Below, one piece after another: positions 1-5,714 of a DNA stretch of 5,803 bases. This DNA is from Verrucomicrobiota bacterium (GTDB lineage: Bacteria; Verrucomicrobiota; Verrucomicrobiia; Verrucomicrobiales; Verrucomicrobiaceae). How positions within the stretch are numbered: the stretch's first letter is position 1; each line of letters starts with the position of its first letter. Made by a program: the position numbers and the translations under genes. The DNA is taken from positions 1 through 5,803 of the forward strand of contig JAEYUU010000010.1 in NCBI GenBank assembly GCA_023429545.1. The letters run 5' to 3'. A model generated the notes under the pieces. The model worked only from the letters and a program-made list of their open reading frames with translations. It was not told the origin of the DNA and did no database searches.

Positions 1-793
1 GGGTGGGGGGGGCGCTCACCGCATTGGAGGGGGCGTCAGGAGACGGAGCATTGGTGACCGTGTTTCCATTCGCAGCGCCGCTAGCCGGGCGTTCCCTCTT
101 GAGGGAGTATTGCTCGGCGCGCGCACCTTGCCCATAGTTCTGGGCATAGACACCCTTGTTTACCACGGCGTTCGCGCTGAACTTATCCGGCGTACGCACG
201 GCGGCGTAGGTCACAGGCACGGCGAGCAGGAAAACCGCCACAATGCGCCCCAGGCTTCCGCTTTCCTCCAGAATACCGTGCGAATGTCCCGCATGGCTGT
301 GTGCATGCTCCTTCTCGTCGCCATGATGGGAGTGGTCATGCCCGCAGCCGGGACCGTGAACGTGTCCAGCCGCGTGATCGTGTCCGCAACCGGGACCATG
401 CTCATGCTTGTGCTCGTGTCCATGGCCGCCGCAGCAGCCATCCTTGTGCTCATGCTGATGCCCGTGGTCATGGTCATGCGAGTGTGAATGCCCATGGTCG
501 TGCCCCTCACCATGCTTATGTGCATGATCGTGGTGATGGTCATGTCCGTGATCGTGATCATGCCCGCCATCTTCGGCGCAACAGGCTGCTTCCTGGGCCT
601 TCATGGTGACCAGATTGAACAGGGCCAGCACGATGAGACCGATGCTGCTCCACAAAACCATGGGCCGGAAAATGCCATCTGGAGGCAGGTAGTGAGAGAC
701 GCGTCCGCTGACATAGAAGTACAGCATGATGCCGCCCCACAAAAGCAGGAGGGAGACGCTCAGGAGATGGATGCCGATGCGCTTGGAGGTCAT
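1..793 (-). CDS. TIGR03943/DUF1980-like membrane protein with long His-rich metal-binding segment (3' partial)
   Basis: The reading frame opens with ATG at 793 and stays open for 264 codons to the left edge, so the C-terminus is missing. Two hydrophobic segments (about residues 5-28 and 45-64) come first. Residues 78-172 follow, with 38 His in 95 positions, mostly alternating with Asp, Gly, Glu or Lys. A third hydrophobic segment lies at about 183-200, then a polar Pro/Ala/Asn-rich stretch. Cys residues fall at 71-72, 120-121, 136 and 150. Two N-terminal membrane spans, a variable linker and a third span, immediately downstream of a DUF318 permease, is the layout of the TIGR03943 (YcgQ-like, DUF1980) family; the DUF1980 domain itself would lie outside the window. 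The His-rich part probably binds a divalent metal such as zinc, nickel, cobalt or copper; which one cannot be read from sequence. It starts 16 bp after the permease stop with no good ribosome binding site, suggesting translational coupling. Family assignment rests partly on context. Confidence 0.8.
   Translation of the reverse strand, partial: MTSKRIGIHLLSVSLLLLWGGIMLYFYVSGRVSHYLPPDGIFRPMVLWSSIGLIVLALFNLVTMKAQEAACCAEDGGHDHDHGHDHHHDHAHKHGEGHDHGHSHSHDHDHGHQHEHKDGCCGGHGHEHKHEHGPGCGHDHAAGHVHGPGCGHDHSHHGDEKEHAHSHAGHSHGILEESGSLGRIVAVFLLAVPVTYAAVRTPDKFSANAVVNKGVYAQNYGQGARAEQYSLKRERPASGAANGNTVTNAPSPDAPSNAVSAPPT
278..562 (-). repeat. Low-complexity His-codon tract encoding residues 78-172
   Basis: This stretch is an imperfect array of CAT/CAC codons alternating with GAT/GAC, GGC and GAG codons. 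It contains a near-exact duplication of nine codons (374-400 and 332-358), both encoding H-G-P-G-C-G-H-D-H. The two copies differ only at third codon positions. The tract lies wholly inside the reading frame of the His-rich membrane protein and is coding low complexity, not a separate element. Confidence 0.85.
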
Positions 794-809
794 GACACGA
801 AAATGGGGA

Positions 810-1937
810 TCAAGGTTGCGTGGCAGGAGGGGTCACCGTCTGGCTGGCGGTGGCGGCTGGGATGACTTTGCTGTTGTCCGTTGGGAAGAAGATGAACTCC
901 CAAGGCTTGCTCAGCAGCGCGACCAGAAGGAACAACGCGATGCACAGGCCTACGAGGAACTTCCTCCGGAAAATCGAAGCATACATGAATACGAGCTTCA
1001 CGTCCAGCATGGGGCCGAAAACCAGGAAAGCCAGCTTGGCCGCGCTCGGGAAGCCCGCATCAGGCATGGCCATGGGAGCGGCGATGAAGGCGTCCGACGT
1101 ACTGCACAGAGCCAGAATGAACGCCAGGCCCATCATGGAGGGGACGGCGAAGATATCGTTCGATGAGACGGCCTCAATGCGTGTCTGGTCCACCTGGGTG
1201 TTGAAGACACTCGTGATCATCACCCCGATGGCAAAGTACATGGCCGTATCCAGGAAGTCGCGCATGGTGGTGCGCATGGCGTGGGTCAGTTTTGCATCCA
1301 GGCCGTCCGGCGGCGCATGGGTGTGCCCCCCTTCGCCGGAGCCCTCGATGCCTGCAGCTACGGAGGGGTGAAGGATGTCTCCCGGTTTCTTGCGCATGAA
1401 GACCAGGCCGACGAGCACGGCGATGACGTAGCCGAGGGAAAGTCGTGCAAAGGTCATGCCCGTCTGGCTCAAGGCATTCTGCACAGCGCCGGCATGGTCG
1501 CCGAGGCTGGCGGCCGTGCCGTCCGCCGTCCGGACCGCGAGTTCCTCCTTGTAGGCCGTTTCATACCCCTTGTGCTGGAACTCCTTGAACGCCGTCAGCG
1601 TGCTGACAATCACGATGGGGTTCACAATGGGAGCAGAGAGCAGGTAGGCCAGCGCACAGGAGAGTGGCAGCCCTTTTTGCACCAGGCGGCGCACCACCGG
1701 AACTACGGCACACTCGCACACCGGAAAGATCAGTCCTAGAAATCCAGCGGCCAGAGTCGAGAGTATTTTGTTCTTTGGCAGCATCCGGTCCAGCAGTTTG
1801 GCGGGAAGGAAGGCGTCGATGAAGCCCGAGAGCAACGTCCCCACCAGAATGTAGGGGGCACCCTCAAAGAGGATGCTGAGGAATGCCATCAAGATGTCGC
1901 CGCTGCGACTAGGTTCGGGGAGAGCTGCGAGAATCAT
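810..1937 (-). CDS. DUF318/UPF0718 family permease (ArsP_1 family, YcgR/YraQ-like)
   Basis: This 375-residue polytopic inner-membrane protein shows the hallmarks of the family. An N-terminal segment contains [14 protein letters not shown] (about 26-39). The Cys-x-Cys motif [10 protein letters not shown] is at 72-81 (C74, C76), and [10 protein letters not shown] is at 101-110. A related second half has CSTSDAF at 278-284 and GPMLDVKL at 308-315. The halves are joined by a hydrophilic loop (about 120-160), one further span (165-181) and a loop with a small His cluster (GGHTHAP, 203-209). The family includes ArsP organoarsenical exporters, but pairing with a TIGR03943-type partner points to the YcgR/YcgQ-like two-gene arrangement, whose substrate I do not know; the partner's His content suggests a metal. 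The ATG at 1937 is preceded by AGGGAG, ten bases upstream, the best ribosome binding site in the window. The gene begins 39 bp after the lipocalin stop. The last 20 residues are Thr/Pro/Ala-rich. Family is secure, substrate is not. Confidence 0.92.
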   Translation of the reverse strand: MILAALPEPSRSGDILMAFLSILFEGAPYILVGTLLSGFIDAFLPAKLLDRMLPKNKILSTLAAGFLGLIFPVCECAVVPVVRRLVQKGLPLSCALAYLLSAPIVNPIVIVSTLTAFKEFQHKGYETAYKEELAVRTADGTAASLGDHAGAVQNALSQTGMTFARLSLGYVIAVLVGLVFMRKKPGDILHPSVAAGIEGSGEGGHTHAPPDGLDAKLTHAMRTTMRDFLDTAMYFAIGVMITSVFNTQVDQTRIEAVSSNDIFAVPSMMGLAFILALCSTSDAFIAAPMAMPDAGFPSAAKLAFLVFGPMLDVKLVFMYASIFRRKFLVGLCIALFLLVALLSKPWEFIFFPTDNSKVIPAATASQTVTPPATQP

Positions 1938-1941
1938 TTCA

Positions 1942-1952
1942 GAGGGACTCCC
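1942..1952 (-). promoter_or_regulatory. Ribosome binding site of the permease gene
   Basis: On the minus strand, AGGGAG stands ten bases before the permease ATG. It sits inside a short palindrome, AGGGAGTCCCT, which could fold and hide it. The other genes here lack a comparable site, so it supports the ATG at 1937 over the in-frame Met at residue 17. Confidence 0.45.
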
Positions 1953-1976
1953 TGTAAACGCGATTCCAATGCGGGT

Positions 1977-2570
1977 TCAAGCAGGGAATGTGACACAGCG
2001 GCAGGGTGACCCCCGGTTCGGCGCAAATTCAGCCCCTGGCTGCGGGACTTTTTGAAGCCTGCTCGCCTCAAAGCCGTCCCGCTCCAGCATCTCCAGAATG
2101 TCGAGATACTGGTGTTCCGGCATCTGGCGGTCTTTGGAGAGAATCCAGACAAGCTTTCCATTCCCGTTGCTGACGACGGACCAGCGGTAGTCCGGGTCCA
2201 GATGCAGAATGCGGTAGGTGGCTGTGAGCGGCCAGAAAAGTCGAACCTTCCAGGTGGCGTTGGTCTCGTGGTCGATCACCCAGGCGGTGCCCTCCCATGT
2301 CTTTTGAGGAGCCTCAAAAGACCCTTCCCGGAAGGCGAAAATGTTGTCCATCTTCCCGTCCGCACGCTTCCGGTAGATGTCCGAGGTGGCGACCTTGCCC
2401 TTCTCCAGAGAGTACGGCACTGCGGCGATGACGAACCATTCCCCCATGTAACGATCCAGGTCCACCTTGCGGACCGTCGGAGGAGTGAAAGAGGCCGACG
2501 GCTTCCTCGCCATGGTCGAGCACCCAGTCATGAGCGCGGGGAGGAGGAGGGTGAAAAGGGTGGTGCGCAT
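1977..2570 (-). CDS. blc: Blc-type bacterial lipocalin, outer-membrane lipoprotein
   Basis: The product has 197 residues. It opens with a lipoprotein signal peptide: positively charged start, hydrophobic core and lipobox LMTGC, with the lipidated Cys at 17 followed by Ser, which by the E. coli rule favours the outer membrane. The lipocalin signature [13 protein letters not shown] follows, carrying the Gly-x-Trp motif. Later blocks match bacterial Blc: a Tyr-Arg-rich strand ([17 protein letters not shown]), the strand KLVWILSKD, and the C-terminal helix ending in VPQPG. Blc proteins bind fatty acids or lysophospholipids and are linked to membrane maintenance and stress. Beyond the usual end there are about 18 extra residues with a Cys-Arg-Cys near the terminus. 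The start at 2570 is chosen because the signal peptide begins there; the frame stays open to 2735 but the added residues are not signal-like and would overlap the superoxide dismutase start. It faces that gene divergently and lies 39 bp upstream of the permease. Confidence 0.92.
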   Translation of the reverse strand: MRTTLFTLLLPALMTGCSTMARKPSASFTPPTVRKVDLDRYMGEWFVIAAVPYSLEKGKVATSDIYRKRADGKMDNIFAFREGSFEAPQKTWEGTAWVIDHETNATWKVRLFWPLTATYRILHLDPDYRWSVVSNGNGKLVWILSKDRQMPEHQYLDILEMLERDGFEASRLQKVPQPGAEFAPNRGSPCRCVTFPA

Positions 2571-2724
2571 GGATATCTGCGAGCGGGAACGTGTCAGACG
2601 ACTTCTGAGGATGCACGCAGATCCGTGCCACCAACCACTTGCCCGCGCGCGTATCCTCTGCCAGTCTGTCGTTCGCAACCTCGAACAGCAGAACAGAACG
2701 AGAACCCGAAATCCGATCCATCGT
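2571..2724. promoter_or_regulatory. Divergent intergenic region between lipocalin and superoxide dismutase genes
   Basis: These 154 bp must hold the promoters for both flanking genes, since the two start codons point away from each other. For the lipocalin direction there is a weak pair: TTGCGA (2673-2678, minus strand) and GATACG (2650-2655), 17 bp apart, which match the sigma-70 consensus poorly. No convincing promoter or palindromic operator is visible in the superoxide dismutase direction, and neither start codon has a clear ribosome binding site. Confidence 0.5.
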
Positions 2725-3333
2725 ATGGCACACACCCTTCCCCCTCTTCCCTATGACAAGGCTGCCTTGGAGCCCCACATTGATGCCACCACCATGGAGA
2801 TTCACCACGGCAGGCATCACAACGCCTATGTCACCAATCTGAACAACGCCATCGCGGGCAAGGCAGATCTCGAGGCCATGAGCATCGACGAACTGGTGAA
2901 GAACCTCGACAAGGTGCCCAAGGACATCGCGGCTCCGGTGCGCAACAACGGTGGCGGGCACTGGAACCACACCTTCTTCTGGAACATCATGGCCCCCAAC
3001 GCTGGTGGCGCTCCTACCGGGGACCTCGCCAAGGCCATTGACGAGGCTTTCGGCAGCTTTGATGCGTTCAAGGAAGCCTTCGCCAAGGCTGGCGTGGGTC
3101 GTTTCGGCTCCGGTTGGGCCTGGTTGGTGAAGAAGGATGGCAAGCTAGCCATCACCTCCACCCCGAATCAGGACAACCCCCTCATGGACGGCTCCGGCAC
3201 TCCCATCCTCGGCATTGACGTCTGGGAGCACGCCTACTACCTCAAGTACCAGAACAAGCGCCCTGACTACATCGCCGCCTGGTGGAATGTGGTGAACTGG
3301 AAGGCCGTGGCAGATCTGTACGCGAAGGCTTAA
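2725..3333 (+). CDS. sodA: Superoxide dismutase, Fe/Mn family, Mn-type signature
   Basis: The 202-residue product is full length for the family. It converts superoxide to hydrogen peroxide and oxygen, and with no signal peptide it should act in the cytoplasm. The metal ligands are all present: H27 (in MEIHHGRHH), H82 (in [10 protein letters not shown]), D165 and H169 (in DVWEHAYY). The second-shell residues H31 and Y35 are also there. The Gly-Gly-His-x-Asn-His block and Gln149 in the NQDNPLM segment are the arrangement typical of manganese or cambialistic enzymes; iron enzymes usually carry the active-site Gln in an AQxWNH block instead. The ATG at 2725 is chosen because [11 protein letters not shown] is the standard N-terminus. 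The open frame extends to 2467, but that part has no family resemblance and overlaps the lipocalin. The gene is monocistronic, ending 31 bp before a strong terminator. Actual metal use would need assay. Confidence 0.97.
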   Translation: MAHTLPPLPYDKAALEPHIDATTMEIHHGRHHNAYVTNLNNAIAGKADLEAMSIDELVKNLDKVPKDIAAPVRNNGGGHWNHTFFWNIMAPNAGGAPTGDLAKAIDEAFGSFDAFKEAFAKAGVGRFGSGWAWLVKKDGKLAITSTPNQDNPLMDGSGTPILGIDVWEHAYYLKYQNKRPDYIAAWWNVVNWKAVADLYAKA

Positions 3334-3364
3334 GGCGGATCGCCGAGAGTGAAATTCATGAAAG

Positions 3365-3393
3365 AGCCCGGGGCGAGATGCTCCGGGCTTTTT
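3365..3393 (+). terminator. Rho-independent terminator after superoxide dismutase
   Basis: A ten-base-pair stem (AGCCCGGGGC pairing with GCTCCGGGCT, one G-U pair) closes a five-base loop, GAGAT, and runs into five T residues. It lies 31 bp after the superoxide dismutase stop. Genes converge here, so it may also act weakly for the minus-strand DUF1080 gene, but on that strand the tail after the stem is only CTTTC. Confidence 0.9.
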
Positions 3394-3423
3394 CGTCGAT
3401 GAGAGTTGAGTTGTCGGGATGAC

Positions 3424-4191
3424 CTACTTTTTGCTCAAATCCTTCACCCGGATGTTCCGGTAGCGCACGAAGTGCTTGGTCCAGTCGCCGCCGCCATGCA
3501 CCTGCAGGGCGATGCTGCCCTTCGCGGGAAGACGGGCTTCAGTCTCTGTCCATTCCATGATCTTCAGGCCATTGATCCAGGTGGTGATGGTGGGCTTGTC
3601 ACCACCGGTGATGCGCATCTTGGATTCATTCCAGTCGCCCGCCTTCCAGAAGGTCTTCCACTTCTCAGGCGTCATGTCCACTTTCTGTGGTTTGCCATCA
3701 GCACCGGGAGGGGTGCGATCCGGGGTGAGCGTGATGTCGGATTCGGTGTCGCCAAAGTTGAAGAAGCGGAAATGCGGTTTGCCGCCGAGGCCTTCGCCGT
3801 AGAGACCCATGAGGCTGCCGGCCTTGTGGAAGTCGATGAGGCCCTGGTAGCACTTGCCGTCTTCCGTGCTGCGAAGGAAAAGGCCGCTGTCCGGGCCGAA
3901 GTCATTTTTCATTTCCACGATGACTTCGAACTCGCTGTACTGCTCGTCCGTGAGAATGAGTCCGCCATTTCCGGGCACATCTTGGGAGCCGGTGATGGCG
4001 CCATCCACGACTTCCCACTTGCCGCCGCTGGTGTGCTTGCTGGTGCGGCTGTGGCCGGACTTGGCGCTGACGTGCCAGCCTTTGAGCGTTTTGCCGTCGA
4101 AGATGGAGACATAACCGGCTTCATCGGCGGCCTGAGCGGGGATGGCCTGGCAGAGCAGTGCAGAGAGAAGAAATGCGATGCGCGTTTTCAT
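3424..4191 (-). CDS. Secreted DUF1080 protein (3-keto-disaccharide hydrolase domain)
   Basis: This 255-residue protein has a Sec signal peptide, with cleavage likely after A21 in IPAQA. One DUF1080 domain follows, a lectin/LamG-like beta-sandwich family that includes 3-keto-disaccharide hydrolases. Visible family blocks, in order: FDGKTLKGW (31-39), the GGLILTDEQYSEFEV strand (about 76-90), DSGLFLRS (101-108), a Gly-rich LMGLYGEGLGG turn (127-137), GDWNESKMRITG (185-196), INGLKIMEW (206-214), GSIALQVHGGG (225-235) and the closing VRYRNIRVKDL strand (242-252). It should act in the periplasm or outside the cell, probably on a sugar derivative; the substrate is unknown and many DUF1080 proteins are not characterised. 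The gene begins 51 bp after the esterase stop on the same strand, so co-transcription is likely. No Shine-Dalgarno sequence precedes the ATG, but the signal peptide fixes the start. Confidence 0.93.
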   Translation of the reverse strand: MKTRIAFLLSALLCQAIPAQAADEAGYVSIFDGKTLKGWHVSAKSGHSRTSKHTSGGKWEVVDGAITGSQDVPGNGGLILTDEQYSEFEVIVEMKNDFGPDSGLFLRSTEDGKCYQGLIDFHKAGSLMGLYGEGLGGKPHFRFFNFGDTESDITLTPDRTPPGADGKPQKVDMTPEKWKTFWKAGDWNESKMRITGGDKPTITTWINGLKIMEWTETEARLPAKGSIALQVHGGGDWTKHFVRYRNIRVKDLSKK

Positions 4192-4242
4192 GAGAGGTGA
4201 AGTTTGTACAAGGAGAGGAAAGGACGCCAGTGGAAGATTGGG

Positions 4243-5199
4243 CTAGGGAGCCTTTTCCATTTTTTCACCATGCTTTGGCACAGGTAGGGTAGCCGCACCT
4301 TGGAGCAGGCCATGCTTCACCAGGAACTGGTCGGCGAGGGTAATCGTCACGTCCTGCCAGGGTGGACTGTTGAAGAAGCCGTGGCTCTGCCCTTGCGCGA
4401 TCCACAGTTCATTGGTGGTATTGCCCAGTTCCTTCAGCTTCACACGCGCGACGTCCGTGCCTTTCTTCCAGTCGGTGTCGTTGGATCCAAACAGGAAAAG
4501 CGCCGGCGGCAACTCTGCCTTGAGGTGCGGAACGAGATCCACTTCGGCGTCCGCTACCGTGTCCTTGCCCAGGGCGGGATTGAAAAGCAGGTACGCCACC
4601 ACCTTGGTGTCGAACTCCTTGGGATCGGCAGGGTCGTTGAGTCCGGGATTGTTCGTGGCCAGCAGGGAAACATGGCCACCGGCGGAGCCGCCTCCCGTGA
4701 TGAGGCGGTTGGGGTCGATGCCAAGTTCCCCGGCATGTTGCTTCATCCAGCGGATGGCACTTTTGGCGTCCGTGATGCAGACACGCTTGTGCGATTCTCC
4801 CGCGGGCAATGCGGCGATTTCAGGCTTCTTCAGCATGCGGTATTCCGCAGTGGCAGCCACCAGGCCCCTGCTGGCGAGGTATTTGCACGCGTAGCGGAAC
4901 TGGTTGAGGTTGCCTCCGGTCCATCCACCGCCATGAAAGAGGATGACACCCGGTACTTTACTCGCTCTCGGGTCCCAATCGGCGGGGAAGTATATCTCCA
5001 TTTTGCGCTCCACCCCGGCGGAGGTCTTGTACACATGCTCCTTGCCGGGTTCGACTTCCACCTTCTGACGCGCTTTTGACTGGCCTGCTTTTTTTGCCGG
5101 GGCTGTCGGATTTGATTCTGGTTTCTCGGCGGAGAATCCACCGCTGGCGAGCAGCAGCAGAAGTGAAGCGGAAGCGAGGGCAAGTCTGCGGCAGAACAT
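4243..5199 (-). CDS. Secreted alpha/beta-hydrolase esterase (BD-FAE/HSL-like)
   Basis: From the ATG at 5199 the product has 318 residues. It starts with a signal peptide (hydrophobic core at about 6-19, cleavage near 23-24), followed by a Lys/Ala/Pro-rich linker to about residue 45. The catalytic domain shows the oxyanion-hole motif HGGGW (89-93), the nucleophile elbow GGGSAGGH with Ser172, the acid most likely Asp241 in FGSNDTD, and the catalytic His273 in GQSHGFF. This order and the HGGGW and GxSxG motifs are those of the BD-FAE/hormone-sensitive-lipase-like esterases, often acetyl or feruloyl esterases on plant or algal polysaccharides. The substrate cannot be inferred from sequence alone. 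The frame is open upstream to 5346, but those 49 residues are Arg/His-rich and would bury the signal peptide, so the internal Met is preferred. It lies upstream of the DUF1080 gene on the same strand; the pair suggests extracytoplasmic carbohydrate processing. Confidence 0.93.
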   Translation of the reverse strand: MFCRRLALASASLLLLLASGGFSAEKPESNPTAPAKKAGQSKARQKVEVEPGKEHVYKTSAGVERKMEIYFPADWDPRASKVPGVILFHGGGWTGGNLNQFRYACKYLASRGLVAATAEYRMLKKPEIAALPAGESHKRVCITDAKSAIRWMKQHAGELGIDPNRLITGGGSAGGHVSLLATNNPGLNDPADPKEFDTKVVAYLLFNPALGKDTVADAEVDLVPHLKAELPPALFLFGSNDTDWKKGTDVARVKLKELGNTTNELWIAQGQSHGFFNSPPWQDVTITLADQFLVKHGLLQGAATLPVPKHGEKMEKAP

Positions 5200-5254
5200 G
5201 GAAGCGGTGGTGGGAGTCGCGCTTGGAACGTTACGATTTACCGGTTCCTTCCTC

Positions 5255-5275
5255 GAAAATTCGCGCGAGATTTTC
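5255..5275. repeat. Inverted repeat GAAAAT-N9-ATTTTC upstream of the esterase
   Basis: Two perfect six-base arms flank a nine-base centre that contains the palindrome TCGCGCGA. It lies about 55 bp upstream of the esterase start codon, a suitable place for a regulator binding site. No T tract follows it, so a terminator is unlikely. Function is a guess. Confidence 0.35.
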
Positions 5276-5307
5276 TTGTGAAGGTGACTTTTCCGAGTCC
5301 AGGCGCA

Positions 5308-5326
5308 CGCATCATGACCTGATGCG
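5308..5326. repeat. Perfect 7-bp inverted repeat CGCATCA-N5-TGATGCG
   Basis: The two seven-base arms are exact complements around the spacer TGACC. The site lies 108 bp upstream of the esterase start and far from the RRM gene. It could be an operator for a dimeric regulator or a small hairpin in a transcript. No T tract follows on either strand. Confidence 0.45.
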
Positions 5327-5473
5327 CCGCAACTCCGCAATGCCAATGGAACGCGAACGACTCATGACAGCGGGGAGGTGGAATCCAGGAATCTGCCACG
5401 GCGGGTTGAATTCTGGTTCACTAACCGCGCGGATGCCGAACATCCTTCCCGCGCCGGCTCCCAACATTTTCAT

Positions 5474-5502
5474 GCACATGTGCCTCATCGGAAGCATGTG
5501 CT
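5474..5502. repeat. Two related short palindromes 19 bp apart
   Basis: GCACATGTGC (5474-5483) is a perfect ten-base palindrome. AGCATGTGCT (5493-5502) is a close relative with palindromic outer arms, AGCA and TGCT. They share the core GCATGTGC/GCACATGTGC and their centres lie 19 bp apart, about two helical turns. The pair could be a tandem operator; this is inference. Confidence 0.35.
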
Positions 5503-5660
5503 GACTTCTAATGAGCCGCATGATGGGATTCAAGGAACTCCCGGCTTGCATGAGCCCTTGATCCGGTGTATTAGAAAGGCTTCTGGCTAAACATCTGTTA
5601 AGTTCAAGGCATGGTAATCTTCATTGAGTCGCACAACCGCATTTGGTGGAGATTTGAGAA

Positions 5661-5673
5661 CCCGATGATCGGG
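5661..5673. repeat. Short hairpin CCCGATGATCGGG in the RRM gene leader
   Basis: Five or six perfect base pairs close a tiny loop, 41 bp before the RRM start codon. If transcription starts upstream, this would sit in the 5' untranslated leader and could affect translation or mRNA stability. No T tract follows, so it is not a terminator. Confidence 0.35.
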
Positions 5674-5714
5674 CACAGTCGAAGAAGTTGCAGTCGGTGA
5701 GCTGATACGACCAA

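Larger units (their letters stand above)
5200..5714. other. Non-coding stretch between esterase and RRM gene, with short inverted repeats
   Basis: About 515 bp hold no gene I can support. The open frames here (5312-5551 minus, 5378-5590 plus) lack a start signal, a recognisable fold or family resemblance. The region must contain divergent promoters for the minus-strand esterase and the plus-strand RRM gene. It includes inverted repeats at 5255-5275, 5308-5326, 5474-5483, 5493-5502 and 5661-5673, described separately. No confident sigma-70 promoter and no known riboswitch were recognised. Confidence 0.6.

Noticed and set aside
278..562. Repeated CAT-GAT units resembling a short tandem-repeat or CRISPR-like array
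   Set aside because: There are no constant-length repeats with unique spacers, and the repeats follow codon boundaries of a real protein.
110..570. Open frames on both strands across the His-codon tract, some Met- or His-rich
   Set aside because: They are out-of-frame readings of the CAT/CAC repeat. The frame from 793 on the minus strand has membrane segments, a family match and continuity; the others have none.
1938..1976. Zur/Fur-type box or terminator between lipocalin and permease
   Set aside because: No AT-rich palindrome of the TGATAATNATTATCA type and no hairpin with T tract are present; only a short AGGGAGTCCCT palindrome overlapping the ribosome binding site.
2467..2724. N-terminal extension of the superoxide dismutase frame
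   Set aside because: The 86 extra residues have no family similarity, overlap the lipocalin gene on the other strand and precede a canonical superoxide dismutase N-terminus.
2571..2735. Upstream extension of the lipocalin frame
   Set aside because: It would place 55 Arg/Trp-rich residues before a well-formed lipoprotein signal peptide and overlap the superoxide dismutase start.
2052..2756. Plus-strand open frame antisense to the lipocalin
   Set aside because: It overlaps a clear lipocalin in antisense, runs into the superoxide dismutase start out of frame and shows no domain.
3406..4200. Long plus-strand open frame antisense to the DUF1080 gene
   Set aside because: The minus strand encodes a signal peptide and complete DUF1080 domain. 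The plus-strand frame is a shadow of GC-rich codon use with no recognisable domain.
4300..5079. Long plus-strand open frame antisense to the esterase
   Set aside because: The minus strand carries the full catalytic triad and signal peptide; the antisense product resembles no family.
5200..5346. 49-residue N-terminal extension of the esterase
   Set aside because: The residues are basic and polar and would hide the signal peptide starting at 5199.
5312..5590. Possible small genes on either strand (79 aa minus, 70 aa plus)
   Set aside because: Neither has a ribosome binding site, signal peptide or recognisable family, and they overlap each other. A homology search could overturn this, since the minus-strand peptide might be a decayed gene remnant.
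5555..5615. Possible sigma-70 promoter for the RRM gene around TTGATC and TAATCT
   Set aside because: No pair of boxes with both acceptable match and 16-18 bp spacing was found.
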